DNA of 64,000 nucleotides from CBDATG01 sp965200145 (GTDB taxonomy: Bacteria > Chloroflexota > Dehalococcoidia > Lucifugimonadales > Lucifugimonadaceae). Location: contig CBDATG010000001.1 in assembly GCA_965200145.1 (NCBI GenBank), positions 62,001-126,000 on the forward strand, read 5' to 3'. Both the position numbers and the translations under genes were made by a program. Positions 25,773-34,989 of the stretch are shown piece after piece. The notes beneath the pieces were generated by a model, which saw only the letters and a list, made by a program, of their open reading frames with translations, made no database searches and was not told where the DNA came from. How positions within the stretch are numbered: position 1 is the stretch's first letter; each line of letters starts with the position of its first letter.

Positions 25773-26534
25773 CTACGCCACTCCTAGCATCGTCACTTCG
25801 CCCGCCGCGACGGCCTCCAAGTGCCCACCTTCTGTCCGTACTATCAGTCTGCCCAATTCGTCAACATCCACTGCTATCCCGCGCACTGCGTCACCGTCAG
25901 TACCTGCAAGGGTTTTCACAGACTCGACCGCGACCGGATGCCCTATCGTTGAAAGGCGTTGTTTCCATTCTTCTATGATGCTGCCGCCACTGTCCACCGC
26001 TTCGTACAGCACTTCGATGCGCGCCGTCAGCACTCGGAATGCTTCATCGCGGGAGATACTGCGGTCGGCGATGCGGTTCAGATTGTCGGCTGGCACGCGT
26101 ACATCCAACGTCTCCGTAGGTTCAAACGCCAAGTTCATTCCGATCCCGAGCACAACAGCCGTCTCTCGCCCCTGTGACACCGACTCCGCGATAACGCCGC
26201 AGACCTTCTTTCCGCCGACTAAGACATCGTTCGGCCACTTGATTTGCGATTCGACACCAGTCAATGCGTCAACCGCTTCGGCGGCCGCCAATCCTGCCAG
26301 TATCGGCATTGTGCCCACGATAGCGCTCCGAGGGCTCAGCAGATACGACACCAACAGGTCCCCGCTGCGTACGGAGTGCCAGCGTCGACCGTGACGACCC
26401 CTGCCGTGAGTCTGGGAGTCAGCTAGTATCGCCGTACCGTGCGCGACTGCGGTACCTTCATGGCGCAGCAAGTCAACAGCGACATCCATGGTAGACGTCG
26501 TCGATTCCAAGCGGATGACGTTATTGAAAATCAC
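25773..26534 (-). CDS. birA: Biotin-protein ligase (BirA catalytic domain)
   Basis: The enzyme attaches biotin to carboxylase carrier domains. It has the biotin/ATP loop QTHGRGRHGRRWHS, IKWPNDVLVGGKKVCGVIAE with the catalytic Lys, and a C-terminal SH3-like domain (GIAVDVDELGRLIVRTEGG). At 253 aa it lacks the N-terminal helix-turn-helix of E. coli BirA, so it is a group I enzyme that probably does not regulate transcription. The start is GTG. It converges with trmD. Confidence 0.93.
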   Translation of the reverse strand: MIFNNVIRLESTTSTMDVAVDLLRHEGTAVAHGTAILADSQTHGRGRHGRRWHSVRSGDLLVSYLLSPRSAIVGTMPILAGLAAAEAVDALTGVESQIKWPNDVLVGGKKVCGVIAESVSQGRETAVVLGIGMNLAFEPTETLDVRVPADNLNRIADRSISRDEAFRVLTARIEVLYEAVDSGGSIIEEWKQRLSTIGHPVAVESVKTLAGTDGDAVRGIAVDVDELGRLIVRTEGGHLEAVAAGEVTMLGVA

Positions 26535-26712
26535 AGCATCGGGATCGGGATTGAAACGGGTCCGAATTGTCGGTTCGAACTCACTGCGTTCAATGCGCGT
26601 TACAGACCGTTAAGTGCAGGCGTCGTGTCCGCAAGTTTAGAATTGCGTTTAGACACCGTTCTGCGATCCACGAACGCCTAGCCTCGCCTTTCCCTCAGAC
26701 CTTCCTCACTTC

Positions 26713-27924
26713 ATGGAACTCGTCCCTCTTCACCCAAGTGAGTTTGTGCATTGGCGTAATGCAGTCCGTGCCAGTTTCGGCGACCGCATCTCGCCCGAAG
26801 ACTCGATCTACATGCGCGACCATAGGGCCGAGATTGATCGCCTGATCGCGTGCAAGGACGGTGACGAAATCGTCGGCACCGGCGGCGCAGATTCCTTCGA
26901 CATGACGTTGCCCGGTGGGGAAACCGCACCTGTCGCGGGCGTAGCCTACATCACAACCTCACCGACTCACCGACGTCGTGGCATCCAGAGGAAGATCATG
27001 TCACGCGTTCACGATGACGCTCGAGCCCGCGGCGACACGGCTTGCATCCTCTGGGCCAGCTTAGGGAATCTGTACAGCCGATATGGTTACGGAAACTCCA
27101 TCCCATCACACGGATGGAAAATCCGAGGTGCCTACACTCAGTTTTCGCACTGCCCAGAATTCAACGGCTCTTTCAGACTGGTTCGACGCGACGAAGCGAT
27201 ACCGCTGATGGCGAAAGTCTACGACGCGGCACGATTCGATCGGCCTGGAATGGTCAATCGCCGTGCCAAGAGATGGCAATACGAAGTCCATCCAAGGAAA
27301 AACGCGGACGACTTCGTTGCAGTCTACGAAGAGGACGGCCAGCCGAGGGGATACGCACAGTACGTGTTCAACCCCAAACAAACCGATCTTGACCCTTTCG
27401 CAATGACTTTAGAGGTGCACGAGGCCATCTCATTGGATCGAAGAGCACACGCGGCCATCTGGCGTTTCGTGTTTGATGAACCGCTAGCATATGAAATCGT
27501 GGCTCCGTACAGACCGATAGATGACCCGATCTACTGGATGCTCGCAGACCAACGCAGGTTGCGACGCGAAACAAACGATACGATCTGGCTCAAACCTCTG
27601 GACATCGCCGCACTGTTATCTAAGCGGGCATACCAAGCGGCAGGCTCTTTCGTCATCGAAGTATCAGCCGCTGAGGACAACGCCCGCACCCGATGGGAGC
27701 TCACTACGAGTCCAGACGGGTCCGCCTGTAAACCGACCGCCAAAGCCGCACACATATCGCTCCCCGAACGATCGCTCGGCGCAGCATACTTCGGTTCCAT
27801 CACGCCCTCCATGCTGGTTGACATCGGCGAGGCGGAGGTGTCTGTTCCAGGACAACGCTTGCTATCAAACATCGATGCGATGTTCAGATGCTCCCCCGCC
27901 GCGTGGAACCCGTTCCACTTCTAG
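26713..27924 (+). CDS. Eis-like GNAT N-acetyltransferase, copy 1
   Basis: The N-terminal GNAT domain carries the acetyl-CoA loop in VAYITTSPTHRRRGIQRKIM, followed by NLYSRYGYGNSIPSHGW, which fits the Eis family. A second GNAT-like region (YAQYVF) and a C-terminal SCP2-like domain follow, making up the usual 400 residues. Eis enzymes acetylate amines, including aminoglycosides in mycobacteria, and use the C-terminal carboxylate as a catalytic group; this protein ends in Phe (NPFHF), as does Eis. The natural substrate is unknown. A paralogue follows after 64 bases. Confidence 0.85.
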   Translation: MELVPLHPSEFVHWRNAVRASFGDRISPEDSIYMRDHRAEIDRLIACKDGDEIVGTGGADSFDMTLPGGETAPVAGVAYITTSPTHRRRGIQRKIMSRVHDDARARGDTACILWASLGNLYSRYGYGNSIPSHGWKIRGAYTQFSHCPEFNGSFRLVRRDEAIPLMAKVYDAARFDRPGMVNRRAKRWQYEVHPRKNADDFVAVYEEDGQPRGYAQYVFNPKQTDLDPFAMTLEVHEAISLDRRAHAAIWRFVFDEPLAYEIVAPYRPIDDPIYWMLADQRRLRRETNDTIWLKPLDIAALLSKRAYQAAGSFVIEVSAAEDNARTRWELTTSPDGSACKPTAKAAHISLPERSLGAAYFGSITPSMLVDIGEAEVSVPGQRLLSNIDAMFRCSPAAWNPFHF

Positions 27925-27988
27925 TGCGACCGATCCACTGATTCCGTTTGGCTCTAGACCGGCGCAATGCCTAGTAAACACGAAACGC

Positions 27989-29236
27989 ATGCAAACCGTT
28001 AACGGGATAACCTACAGGCCGTTGCGGCCGGACGAGACTCTGCGAGCCGCAGTTGCGGAATCGCGCGGCTTCGGCAATGTCTACCAAATCCGCCAAGGCC
28101 GATTGGAGTCGGACAAGGAATACCGCGAAATCGCCAGAGCCAATTGCGCCGCCGACGGCGAGGACATCGTGGGAACATGCTCCGGCGTCGACATGGATAT
28201 CGGAGTTCCCGGCGGTATCGCACCGATGGCGGGAATTACCAACGTGGCGGTATCTCCAACGCACCGTCGACGCGGCATCTTGACGCATATGATGCACAGA
28301 CAGCTGCGACAAGAACATGAGCGAGGTTTCCCCTTGGCAGGGCTCTGGGCGAGCGAAGCACTGATCTACGGTCGCTATGGTTTCGGCATGGCCGTAGAGC
28401 AACAAGAAGTGACGATCGAGTGCGACAGGTCGACATTCCGCGCTGACAACCCAGCCGCGACGGCCAGTGGCAAGGTTCGATTCGCAACCGCGGGAAACAT
28501 CCGACAAGTTGGTCCCGATATATGGCGCCGCAAGATGGCGGCAACGCCCGGCATGGCGAGCCGACTTGCCCCCCAATGGAGACGCTCGCACCCAGAACCG
28601 GCGGATAAACGATTCGATGATGTCTTTAATGTGACCTACTCTGAGGACTCTGAAACTCTCGGATTCGCCTCGTACCGCATATCAGATTCGCTTGACCCAG
28701 ACGAATTGGCCTTTAAGACACTCAAGGTTAGAGAGCTGATCGCCTTGAACCCGCGCGCTGAGGCTAAGATCTGGCGATTCCTGCTAGACATCGACCTAGT
28801 GCACCGCGTGCAACACGAATCACATCCAGTGCGCTCGCTACTCTGGCGGCTGCTCGACGATCCAAGATGCATGGCACAGAAACCATATGACGCGCTGTGG
28901 CTCAGGATCCTCGATGTGCCAAAGGCCTTATCGGCCAGGACTTATAGCGTGCCGGGAGAGCTCGTGATAAAAGTGGTGGACGAATTCTGTGACTGGACAT
29001 CTGGGAGTTACGCGCTTGAAGTGAGCAGCGACGGATCCGCCGTCTGCAATCCGGCTGATGCCAGCGTCGACATTGAGATGCCTATCGAGACTTTGGGCGC
29101 AATCTACATGGGCGAACATGACCTACGCTCGCTTCACGCGGCGGGTCGTTGCGACGAGGTGTCACGCGGCTCTCTTGAATCCGCCGCCGCGATGTTCTCA
29201 GATACCCGAGTACATCACGTAGTCGCCGAGTTCTGA
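27989..29236 (+). CDS. Eis-like GNAT N-acetyltransferase, copy 2
   Basis: A paralogue of the preceding gene: ITNVAVSPTHRRRGILTHMM is the acetyl-CoA loop, ALIYGRYGFGMAVE the matching Tyr-rich stretch, and the protein again ends in Phe (VVAEF). The frame is open upstream into the previous gene, but the extension is a shadow; I start at the ATG at 27989, which gives MQTVNGITYRPLRPDET and 415 residues, the family length. Tandem duplication is likely. Substrate unknown. Confidence 0.85.
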   Translation: MQTVNGITYRPLRPDETLRAAVAESRGFGNVYQIRQGRLESDKEYREIARANCAADGEDIVGTCSGVDMDIGVPGGIAPMAGITNVAVSPTHRRRGILTHMMHRQLRQEHERGFPLAGLWASEALIYGRYGFGMAVEQQEVTIECDRSTFRADNPAATASGKVRFATAGNIRQVGPDIWRRKMAATPGMASRLAPQWRRSHPEPADKRFDDVFNVTYSEDSETLGFASYRISDSLDPDELAFKTLKVRELIALNPRAEAKIWRFLLDIDLVHRVQHESHPVRSLLWRLLDDPRCMAQKPYDALWLRILDVPKALSARTYSVPGELVIKVVDEFCDWTSGSYALEVSSDGSAVCNPADASVDIEMPIETLGAIYMGEHDLRSLHAAGRCDEVSRGSLESAAAMFSDTRVHHVVAEF

Positions 29237-29328
29237 GCCCGTCGGACGAGGGAACACGGCGCGACGCAATCGGTCGGCAATCAAAGATAGGATAGGAATC
29301 GTTTAGCGACCGACCAATCCTCTATACG

Positions 29329-29793
29329 ATGTCAACCTTCACACCATCGCATCTCGGCAAGTGGGAAATGCTCTACAGCCGACTGATCGCCCAGGAATCG
29401 ATGCCGTTGACAGAGGAAATGGTCTGGATGGTCGGAAACAAACCCGGATTGATCGCCGTCTTGCACGATGGCGAGCCGATATTCATAGATGGCGTCAAGG
29501 ATATTGGTAGAGCATTGTCCGAGTACATCAGCGGCTCTGTTCAATGCGAATTCAGGACCAGCATCGCTGTGTCAGAGTTGGGCGCGTCACCAAGGTCTGC
29601 CGCCGAGCGCGCTAAGAAAGGACCGCTTGCCGAACGCGTGAACAAGACGATCCGTCAATACCGATTCAATGTCGCGCCGGCCACTGCTGCCAACGTCGAC
29701 AGGTTAGCAGCGGCATTCCGGGTCGTCGCGGACCCCAGATTCAACGGACCGACCGCGCAGGCCAACGCGATATTGGATTCTCTCCCTCGCTGA
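29329..29793 (+). CDS. Unknown protein, 154 aa, possibly GIY-YIG-like fold
   Basis: I do not recognise it securely. The stretch PGLIAVLHDGEPIFIDGVKDIGRALSEYI has the spacing of a GIY-YIG nuclease core (strand, strand, Gly, helix), but the signature Tyr residues are replaced, so activity is doubtful. The C-terminal part is helical and basic (SAAERAKKGPLAERVNKTIRQ). No signal peptide or TM. It lies on the same strand as the acetyltransferases and the membrane protein that follows. Confidence 0.5.
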   Translation: MSTFTPSHLGKWEMLYSRLIAQESMPLTEEMVWMVGNKPGLIAVLHDGEPIFIDGVKDIGRALSEYISGSVQCEFRTSIAVSELGASPRSAAERAKKGPLAERVNKTIRQYRFNVAPATAANVDRLAAAFRVVADPRFNGPTAQANAILDSLPR

Positions 29794-29838
29794 CCCGCGA
29801 TATCAAACAGCCAGACCGTAGTCAATCGCTCGCACATC

Positions 29839-30354
29839 ATGCCAGGATTCGAAGCCAGCTCGTACGTCCCGTTCATCGTTCTGATCTTCGTAATTGCGGG
29901 AATCGCTTACGTTATGTGGCGCGGGCACTACGGCATCGGCGCATTCATCATCCAACTCGTATTCGCCGCTTTCGTCTCGTCACTCGGAGCGTATCTCTTG
30001 TACGTCATGACGATTGTCATGTTGGTCCCAGCGCTTTTTGCCGGCTCAGTAATGGCAACTCAGATCGCCGTCGTCGTATCCATGTCATTAGGAGCGGTGG
30101 TCGGATTCGTCGTCGTCAAGCGGTACGGAACTTCGGAGGAGTCCATCTCGTTCGCGGAGATCGCGGGCGCACTAGCACTCGCGACTATCGGTGGTGCTCT
30201 CGGTTATATCGGATTCAGGGACGTCGGCTTCGGAGCCGACTTCTGGCAGAACGCGTCTAGCGTAGGCGGAACGTACCTCGGCTCGCTCATCGGTGCCAAC
30301 CTGATGTTGTTCGTCGGCGGCGCACGTCGACTGATACGGCGCCAAGAACCTTGA
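29839..30354 (+). CDS. Unknown integral membrane protein, about 5 TM
   Basis: The 171 residues show hydrophobic stretches at about 9-26, 34-60, 63-82, 83-96, 107-125 and 142-160, so four to six membrane segments. There are no charged catalytic motifs. The end is Arg-rich (RRLIRRQEP), suggesting a cytoplasmic C terminus. I recognise no family. It starts 46 bases after the previous gene. The 113 bases that follow hold nothing clear. Confidence 0.6.
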   Translation: MPGFEASSYVPFIVLIFVIAGIAYVMWRGHYGIGAFIIQLVFAAFVSSLGAYLLYVMTIVMLVPALFAGSVMATQIAVVVSMSLGAVVGFVVVKRYGTSEESISFAEIAGALALATIGGALGYIGFRDVGFGADFWQNASSVGGTYLGSLIGANLMLFVGGARRLIRRQEP

Positions 30355-30482
30355 ACCTGTCGCAGTAACCCGCGATATCCGCGTCACCATCCTGAGCTAA
30401 TCTCAAACCAATCGTCTACCCGTGTCGCTAGTAGTGGTAGAGTTTGCGCATGTCAACGGCAACATGAATGCGAGGGTGTGCC

Positions 30483-31628
30483 ATGCGAATCACAGACGTA
30501 GACGTTATCAGATTCCGAACCAGAGGTCAGAATGTCGGGACGAAGTGGGGATACGGAGTATGGCTCGATGAAGCCCAAGATCAGATAGCAACGATAACCC
30601 GCATCTCTACCGATGAGGGTGTATGTGGTTACAACACCGGCACTGAAGGCGACTGGATTCCCGGCTCGGCCGAGGAGCATATGGTCAAGGAAATGCTGGT
30701 GGGCCAAGACCCGCTGGACCGGGAGGCCTTGTGGTTCCTCATGCGAGACCATCGCTTGTTCAGGGACGCTATGATCGGCAACATCGACGCGGCACTTTGG
30801 GACCTGGCGGGACGGTACGCAGGGATGTCGGTGTCCCAGATGCTAGGTAAGGCCCGCGACCGCGTGCGAGCCTATGCGAGCACGTTCCCGAACATTGGCG
30901 ATGCCGAGACATATGCGGCGTTCGCTCTCGAGTGCAAGCAAGCTGGATACACAGCATTCAAGGTTCACGCATACATCTACTGGGACCCCGTAAATTGGCA
31001 ACCCGCACCGCGACGACCTGCCTATCCGAAGCAAGACATCGAAGTCTGCGAAGCTGTAAGGGATGCCGTAGGTAGCGACATGACATTGATGCTTGACCCT
31101 TGGGGCATCTACTCGCTAGATGAATCGATCTACGTTGGACGCGAACTGGAGCGACTCGGCTACTACTTCTTGGAGCATCCGATGCACGAGATTCGCGTTG
31201 AGCCTTACCGGAGGTTGTGCCGCGAGTTGGAGGTCGCCGTATGTGCGCCCGAGCACGCGACCAACATGCACTATTCCCGCGCCGAGTGGATCATGCAGGG
31301 CGCATCCGACATCGGCAGGATCGATGTCAACTTCGGCGGTATAACGGCGTGCAAGCGGGCCGTTGATGTCTACGAATCGTTCGGCGTGCCTTGCGAGATG
31401 CACGGCGGGTGGTTCCCTAACTCGGCGATACTCGGCGCGACGACCGACGAGACCTGCCTCTTCTACGAACGCGGACTGCTACGTCCTGATTTTGATTACG
31501 ACGCGACACCTCCGTTCCTGAAGAGCCCCTGCGACCCGATGGACGGCGCCGGAAACGTGTTGCTACCGCAAGGTCATGGACTAGGCTACGACTTCAACTG
31601 GGACTATATCGACGACAACCGAATTTGA
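30483..31628 (+). CDS. Enolase-superfamily dehydratase/racemase (mandelate racemase group)
   Basis: The N-terminal capping domain begins MRITDVDVIRFRTRG and the barrel has the metal ligands in LMLDPWGIYSL (Asp), LEHPMHE (Glu) and APEHA (Glu), with YTAFKVHAYIYW where the KxK motif is expected (K-V-H here) and a His in EMHGGWFPNS. This fits acid-sugar dehydratases and racemases acting on carboxylates by proton abstraction. I chose the ATG at 30483 because a GAGGG lies before it; an ATG at 30468 is possible. SAR202 genomes are known for many enolase-superfamily paralogues. The substrate cannot be read from sequence. Confidence 0.85.
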   Translation: MRITDVDVIRFRTRGQNVGTKWGYGVWLDEAQDQIATITRISTDEGVCGYNTGTEGDWIPGSAEEHMVKEMLVGQDPLDREALWFLMRDHRLFRDAMIGNIDAALWDLAGRYAGMSVSQMLGKARDRVRAYASTFPNIGDAETYAAFALECKQAGYTAFKVHAYIYWDPVNWQPAPRRPAYPKQDIEVCEAVRDAVGSDMTLMLDPWGIYSLDESIYVGRELERLGYYFLEHPMHEIRVEPYRRLCRELEVAVCAPEHATNMHYSRAEWIMQGASDIGRIDVNFGGITACKRAVDVYESFGVPCEMHGGWFPNSAILGATTDETCLFYERGLLRPDFDYDATPPFLKSPCDPMDGAGNVLLPQGHGLGYDFNWDYIDDNRI

Positions 31629-31641
31629 GACCCGAGCACGA

Positions 31642-31679
31642 GAATGCGCGGACAGGCGATAGTGCCTGTCCGCGCATTC
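31642..31679. terminator. Perfect 16-bp hairpin between converging genes
   Basis: Arms at 31642-31657 (GAATGCGCGGACAGGC) and 31664-31679 are perfectly complementary around the six-base loop GATAGT. It lies between the converging enolase-superfamily gene and ftsZ copy 2 and could act in both directions. There is no T run on either side, so it may be a processing or stability element rather than an intrinsic terminator. Confidence 0.55.
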
Positions 31680-31725
31680 GACCGGTGCGTCAAACACCGT
31701 TTGCGTAAAGCGCCCTCGGTCAAAC

Positions 31726-32850
31726 TCAGAAGCGAGACCGGCGGCGGTTCATCTCCTCCCGTCGCCTCACGAAGGGCGGCAAATCAACCGACTCCGGGTT
31801 CTCAATGGCACGGTCTATCAAGTCCGTGTCCATCATGCTCTGCTCCTCGGCAGTCGGGAAGCCAGTCGCTATTACCACAACCTGAATGTCGCGTTTCATG
31901 CTGTCGTTGCGCGCTGTGCCCAAGATGATGTTCGCGTCCGGCGACATCTTGCTCTTCACCAGCTCTGTTATCTCCTGAACGCCGTGCAACGTCATCTCCG
32001 CACCGCCGGTTATGTTCACCAGCGCACTCTTCGCCCCTGTGATGTCAACATCCAGTAACGGACTTTCCAGCGCCATCGTCACTGCATCCAAAGCACCCTC
32101 ACCGGCCCTGCCAGTGTCAACGCCGCGGCCTACGCCCATCCACGCTGGTCCAGCGTTCGACATGACCGTCTTTACATCCGCGAAGTCCACATTCACCTCC
32201 CCTGGCTCCAAGATGACCTTCGCAATACCCTCTACTCCATCCTGCAACACCTGGTCCGCCATCTTCCAAGCCTCGGTTGCCGATGTGTTGGAGTCAGAAG
32301 CACCTAACAGCAGGTCATTCGGAATCGTGACCAGGGTGTCAACCTCTTTCGACAGCTCCTCGATGCCTTCCAATGCCTTCTTCTTCCGCTGCGTGCCTTC
32401 AAACGAGAATGGACGTGTTACGACACCGATCGTGAGTGCGCCCAACTGCCTCGCGATAGATGCCACGACCGGCGCGCCTCCCGTCCCAGTTCCGCCACCC
32501 ATTCCTGCCGTCACGAAAACCAAATCTGCGCCATTGAGCAGCTCTGTAATCTCCCGCCGGTTCTCTTCATGGCACAGCTTTCCGACCTTGGGGTCTCCAC
32601 CAACACCCATGCCGCGCGCAATCTGGTCGCCGACCCGCAACACGTTCGGCACGGTGGCGATCTCCAGCACCTGCGCGTCGGTGTTCATCGCGATGTAGTC
32701 CACCGTCTCAATCGGAGTTTCATACATCCGATTCACGGCGTTAGAGCCGCCGCCGCCAACTCCAACTACCTTGATGTTTACCTTGCCGATAGTTTCTGGG
32801 TCAACGGCATGAGCGTTGAAATCGAAGTCTTCATGAATTTCACGCAACAT
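31726..32850 (-). CDS. ftsZ: Cell division GTPase FtsZ, copy 2
   Basis: A second complete FtsZ: VNIKVVGVGGGGSNAVNRMY, GGGTGTGGAPVVASIA and the T7 loop VNVDFADVKTVM are intact. The C terminus is compact and ends in DLPPFVRRREEMNRRRSRF, a good FtsA/membrane-adaptor-binding peptide with a basic tail, unlike copy 1. I chose the ATG at 32850, preceded by AAGGAA, giving 374 residues and a normal short N terminus; the frame is open to an ATG at 32961 (37 more residues). It stands alone, away from ftsA. Two FtsZ proteins are known in some Dehalococcoidia. Confidence 0.95.
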   Translation of the reverse strand: MLREIHEDFDFNAHAVDPETIGKVNIKVVGVGGGGSNAVNRMYETPIETVDYIAMNTDAQVLEIATVPNVLRVGDQIARGMGVGGDPKVGKLCHEENRREITELLNGADLVFVTAGMGGGTGTGGAPVVASIARQLGALTIGVVTRPFSFEGTQRKKKALEGIEELSKEVDTLVTIPNDLLLGASDSNTSATEAWKMADQVLQDGVEGIAKVILEPGEVNVDFADVKTVMSNAGPAWMGVGRGVDTGRAGEGALDAVTMALESPLLDVDITGAKSALVNITGGAEMTLHGVQEITELVKSKMSPDANIILGTARNDSMKRDIQVVVIATGFPTAEEQSMMDTDLIDRAIENPESVDLPPFVRRREEMNRRRSRF

Positions 32851-33237
32851 TGGCAAGTGATTCCTTAATCCTGCTACGGGCGCAACGCCCTTGTATATCT
32901 CTACGCCTTTGACCTGTTCGGCACCGATTCGGAAGACACTCGCGCGTCTTACCTGCGGCATTCGGGACGATGTCTCAACGACTTGATCTCAAGTTATCCC
33001 AATTCACTAAGTCGATTCAATGCTTTCACGCGCAACAAATATCAAGTTTCCATGAATATCTGCCGCATCGTCAGAGAGTGCAAACCGTGCCTGTCAAATC
33101 CCGATTCAGATTCTATGACACACACAACCGATAACTTCAGCGCGTAAACTTGCATTGAGAACGCGGGGCGCGCCTCAATGGGCTATGCTCCGCCGACATC
33201 TGGCGAACGGGAACTTGAGTAAGGAAGGCTTGACCTC
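32851..33237. other. Divergent intergenic region, ftsZ copy 2 / TPP enzyme
   Basis: No gene is seen unless ftsZ starts at 32961. An inverted repeat with arms CATTGAG (33153-33159) and CTCAATG (33174-33180) around a GC-rich centre lies about 58 bases before the TPP enzyme start and could be an operator or leader hairpin. The ribosome site of the TPP gene is AAGGAAGG. Confidence 0.35.
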
Positions 33238-34887
33238 ATGAACGGCTACGAAGCAATCGCGAAAATCCTCAAGATGGAAGGCTTTGAGTGGCTGGCATGC
33301 TTCCCGTCAAATCCACTCATCGAAGCCGTCGCAAAGGAAGGCATACGACCCATCGTGTTCCGACAGGAACGAGGCGGCATCATGGCCGCCGATGGTTATT
33401 CGCGGCTAATGGCATCGAAGGGCAAATACGGCGTGTTTGCATGTCAAGGCGGTCCAGGCACCGAAAACTCGTTCGGCGGATTCGCACAAGCGTGGGCAGA
33501 TGCCGTCCCAGTCCTCTTTATTCCCGATGGTCCGGGTAACAACAAGACGGATGTGCAACCGAACTTCGGCGGGCCGCGCAACTTCCAACACATCACAAAG
33601 CTCGCGCTCTCAATCACATCGGCGGACAGGATTCCGGCGATGATGCGCCGCGCAACTGAGGCACTGAAAAACGGCAGACCAGGCCCCGTGATGTTAGAGA
33701 TGCAGCGCGACGCTATGGGCGATGACGTACCGGGCGGCATCGAAAGCTATATCCGGACCAGTCAGCATGTGTCGGCTCCCAGCTCTAGCGATGTCAAGGA
33801 TGCTGTCTCCAAGCTGCTGGCCGCCAAGATGCCGGTCATCTGGGCAGGGCAAGGCGTGCTCTACGCCGGCGCGACAGCGCAGCTCCGTGAGTTCGCCGAG
33901 CTTACTCAGATCCCGGTCATCACCACGATGCCTGGAAAATCCGCAATCGACGAACGACACCCTCTCGCTCTCGGAGCGGCCAACCGGACCGCACCAAAGC
34001 CTGTTTGGACATGGTTGAAAGAATCCGATGTCCTGTTCGCAGTGGGAGCAAGTCTCACAGTGACGAACTACGGCATCGACTTGCCGCCTGGCAAGTTCCT
34101 GATTCACTCAACCAATAACCCAACGGACATCTCCAAGGAGTACAACACCGACCTGGGCATAGTCGGCGATGCCGAGGCGACTCTGGCGTTGATGATCGAA
34201 GAGGCGAAGTCGCAGATTGGTGAGGCAGGTCGCCGTAGCGACACATCAACGCAGGAAGCGATCGCGCAAGACCGCGCGGAGTGGAACGCTGACTGGCATG
34301 GGTTGCTCAATTCCGACATGGTGCCGATCAATCCCTACCGACTCATCAACGAGATCAATGCCGCGGTCGATCTTGAGAACACGATCATGACGCATGATGC
34401 CGGACACCCGCGCGACCAGATGATGCCGTTCTACACCGCCACGGTCCCTCACTCGTATATCGGTTGGGGGAAGAGCACGCATCTGGGATATGGCATCGGA
34501 TTGATGATCGGTGCGAAGATGGCGGAACCCGGCAAGTTCTGCGTCAACTTCATGGGCGATGCTGCGTTCGGTATGTCAGGGCTCGACATAGAGACCTCTG
34601 TCAGATCAGAGAACCCGATAACGACCATCGTCCTCAACAACGGCACCATGGGCGGCTATAACCGCTCGCTACCAGTCGCAATGGAGAAGTACAACGCCGG
34701 CAACATGACTGGCAACTACGCGATGATCGCCGAAGGCATGGGCGCGAAGGGAATCACCGTCACCGACCCCACGAAGATCGGCGATGCGATCCGAGAAGCG
34801 CGCCGACAGAACTTCGATCACGGCAGGAGCGCACTCATAGACGTCCACACGCAACAGGAGCTGAACTTCAGCATGTACGCCGACTGA
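33238..34887 (+). CDS. Thiamine-diphosphate-dependent enzyme, acetolactate synthase-like
   Basis: A full-length 549-residue ThDP enzyme. The cofactor-activating Glu is in VFRQERGGIMAADGYSR, the central domain has WAGQGVLYAGA, and the ThDP/Mg site is MGDAAFGMSGLDIETSVRSEN followed by TIVLNNGTMGGY. This is the acetolactate synthase/benzoylformate decarboxylase/oxalyl-CoA decarboxylase superfamily. No small regulatory subunit (ilvN) or ilvC is beside it, so a role in branched-chain amino acid synthesis is not shown; a catabolic decarboxylase or ligase is as likely. Confidence 0.85.
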   Translation: MNGYEAIAKILKMEGFEWLACFPSNPLIEAVAKEGIRPIVFRQERGGIMAADGYSRLMASKGKYGVFACQGGPGTENSFGGFAQAWADAVPVLFIPDGPGNNKTDVQPNFGGPRNFQHITKLALSITSADRIPAMMRRATEALKNGRPGPVMLEMQRDAMGDDVPGGIESYIRTSQHVSAPSSSDVKDAVSKLLAAKMPVIWAGQGVLYAGATAQLREFAELTQIPVITTMPGKSAIDERHPLALGAANRTAPKPVWTWLKESDVLFAVGASLTVTNYGIDLPPGKFLIHSTNNPTDISKEYNTDLGIVGDAEATLALMIEEAKSQIGEAGRRSDTSTQEAIAQDRAEWNADWHGLLNSDMVPINPYRLINEINAAVDLENTIMTHDAGHPRDQMMPFYTATVPHSYIGWGKSTHLGYGIGLMIGAKMAEPGKFCVNFMGDAAFGMSGLDIETSVRSENPITTIVLNNGTMGGYNRSLPVAMEKYNAGNMTGNYAMIAEGMGAKGITVTDPTKIGDAIREARRQNFDHGRSALIDVHTQQELNFSMYAD

Positions 34888-34926
34888 GCTACGTAACTTG
34901 GGGACACAAACTTGGCAGGGAGTAGC

Positions 34927-34944
34927 CGTCCACTTTGGTGGACG
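34927..34944. terminator. Short hairpin between converging genes
   Basis: CGTCCAC (34927-34933) and GTGGACG (34938-34944) pair around TTTG between the TPP enzyme (+) and the binding-protein gene (-). There is no T run, so a terminator role is tentative. Confidence 0.3.
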
Positions 34945-34989
34945 CGCCGGGTAGCCTCAGAGCGCCCGGGCCAACATAGCGGGATCGCG

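Noticed and set aside
27521..27988. N-terminal extension of the second Eis-like gene
   Set aside because: The stretch lies inside the first acetyltransferase gene in another frame and has no family likeness; the ATG at 27989 gives the normal length.
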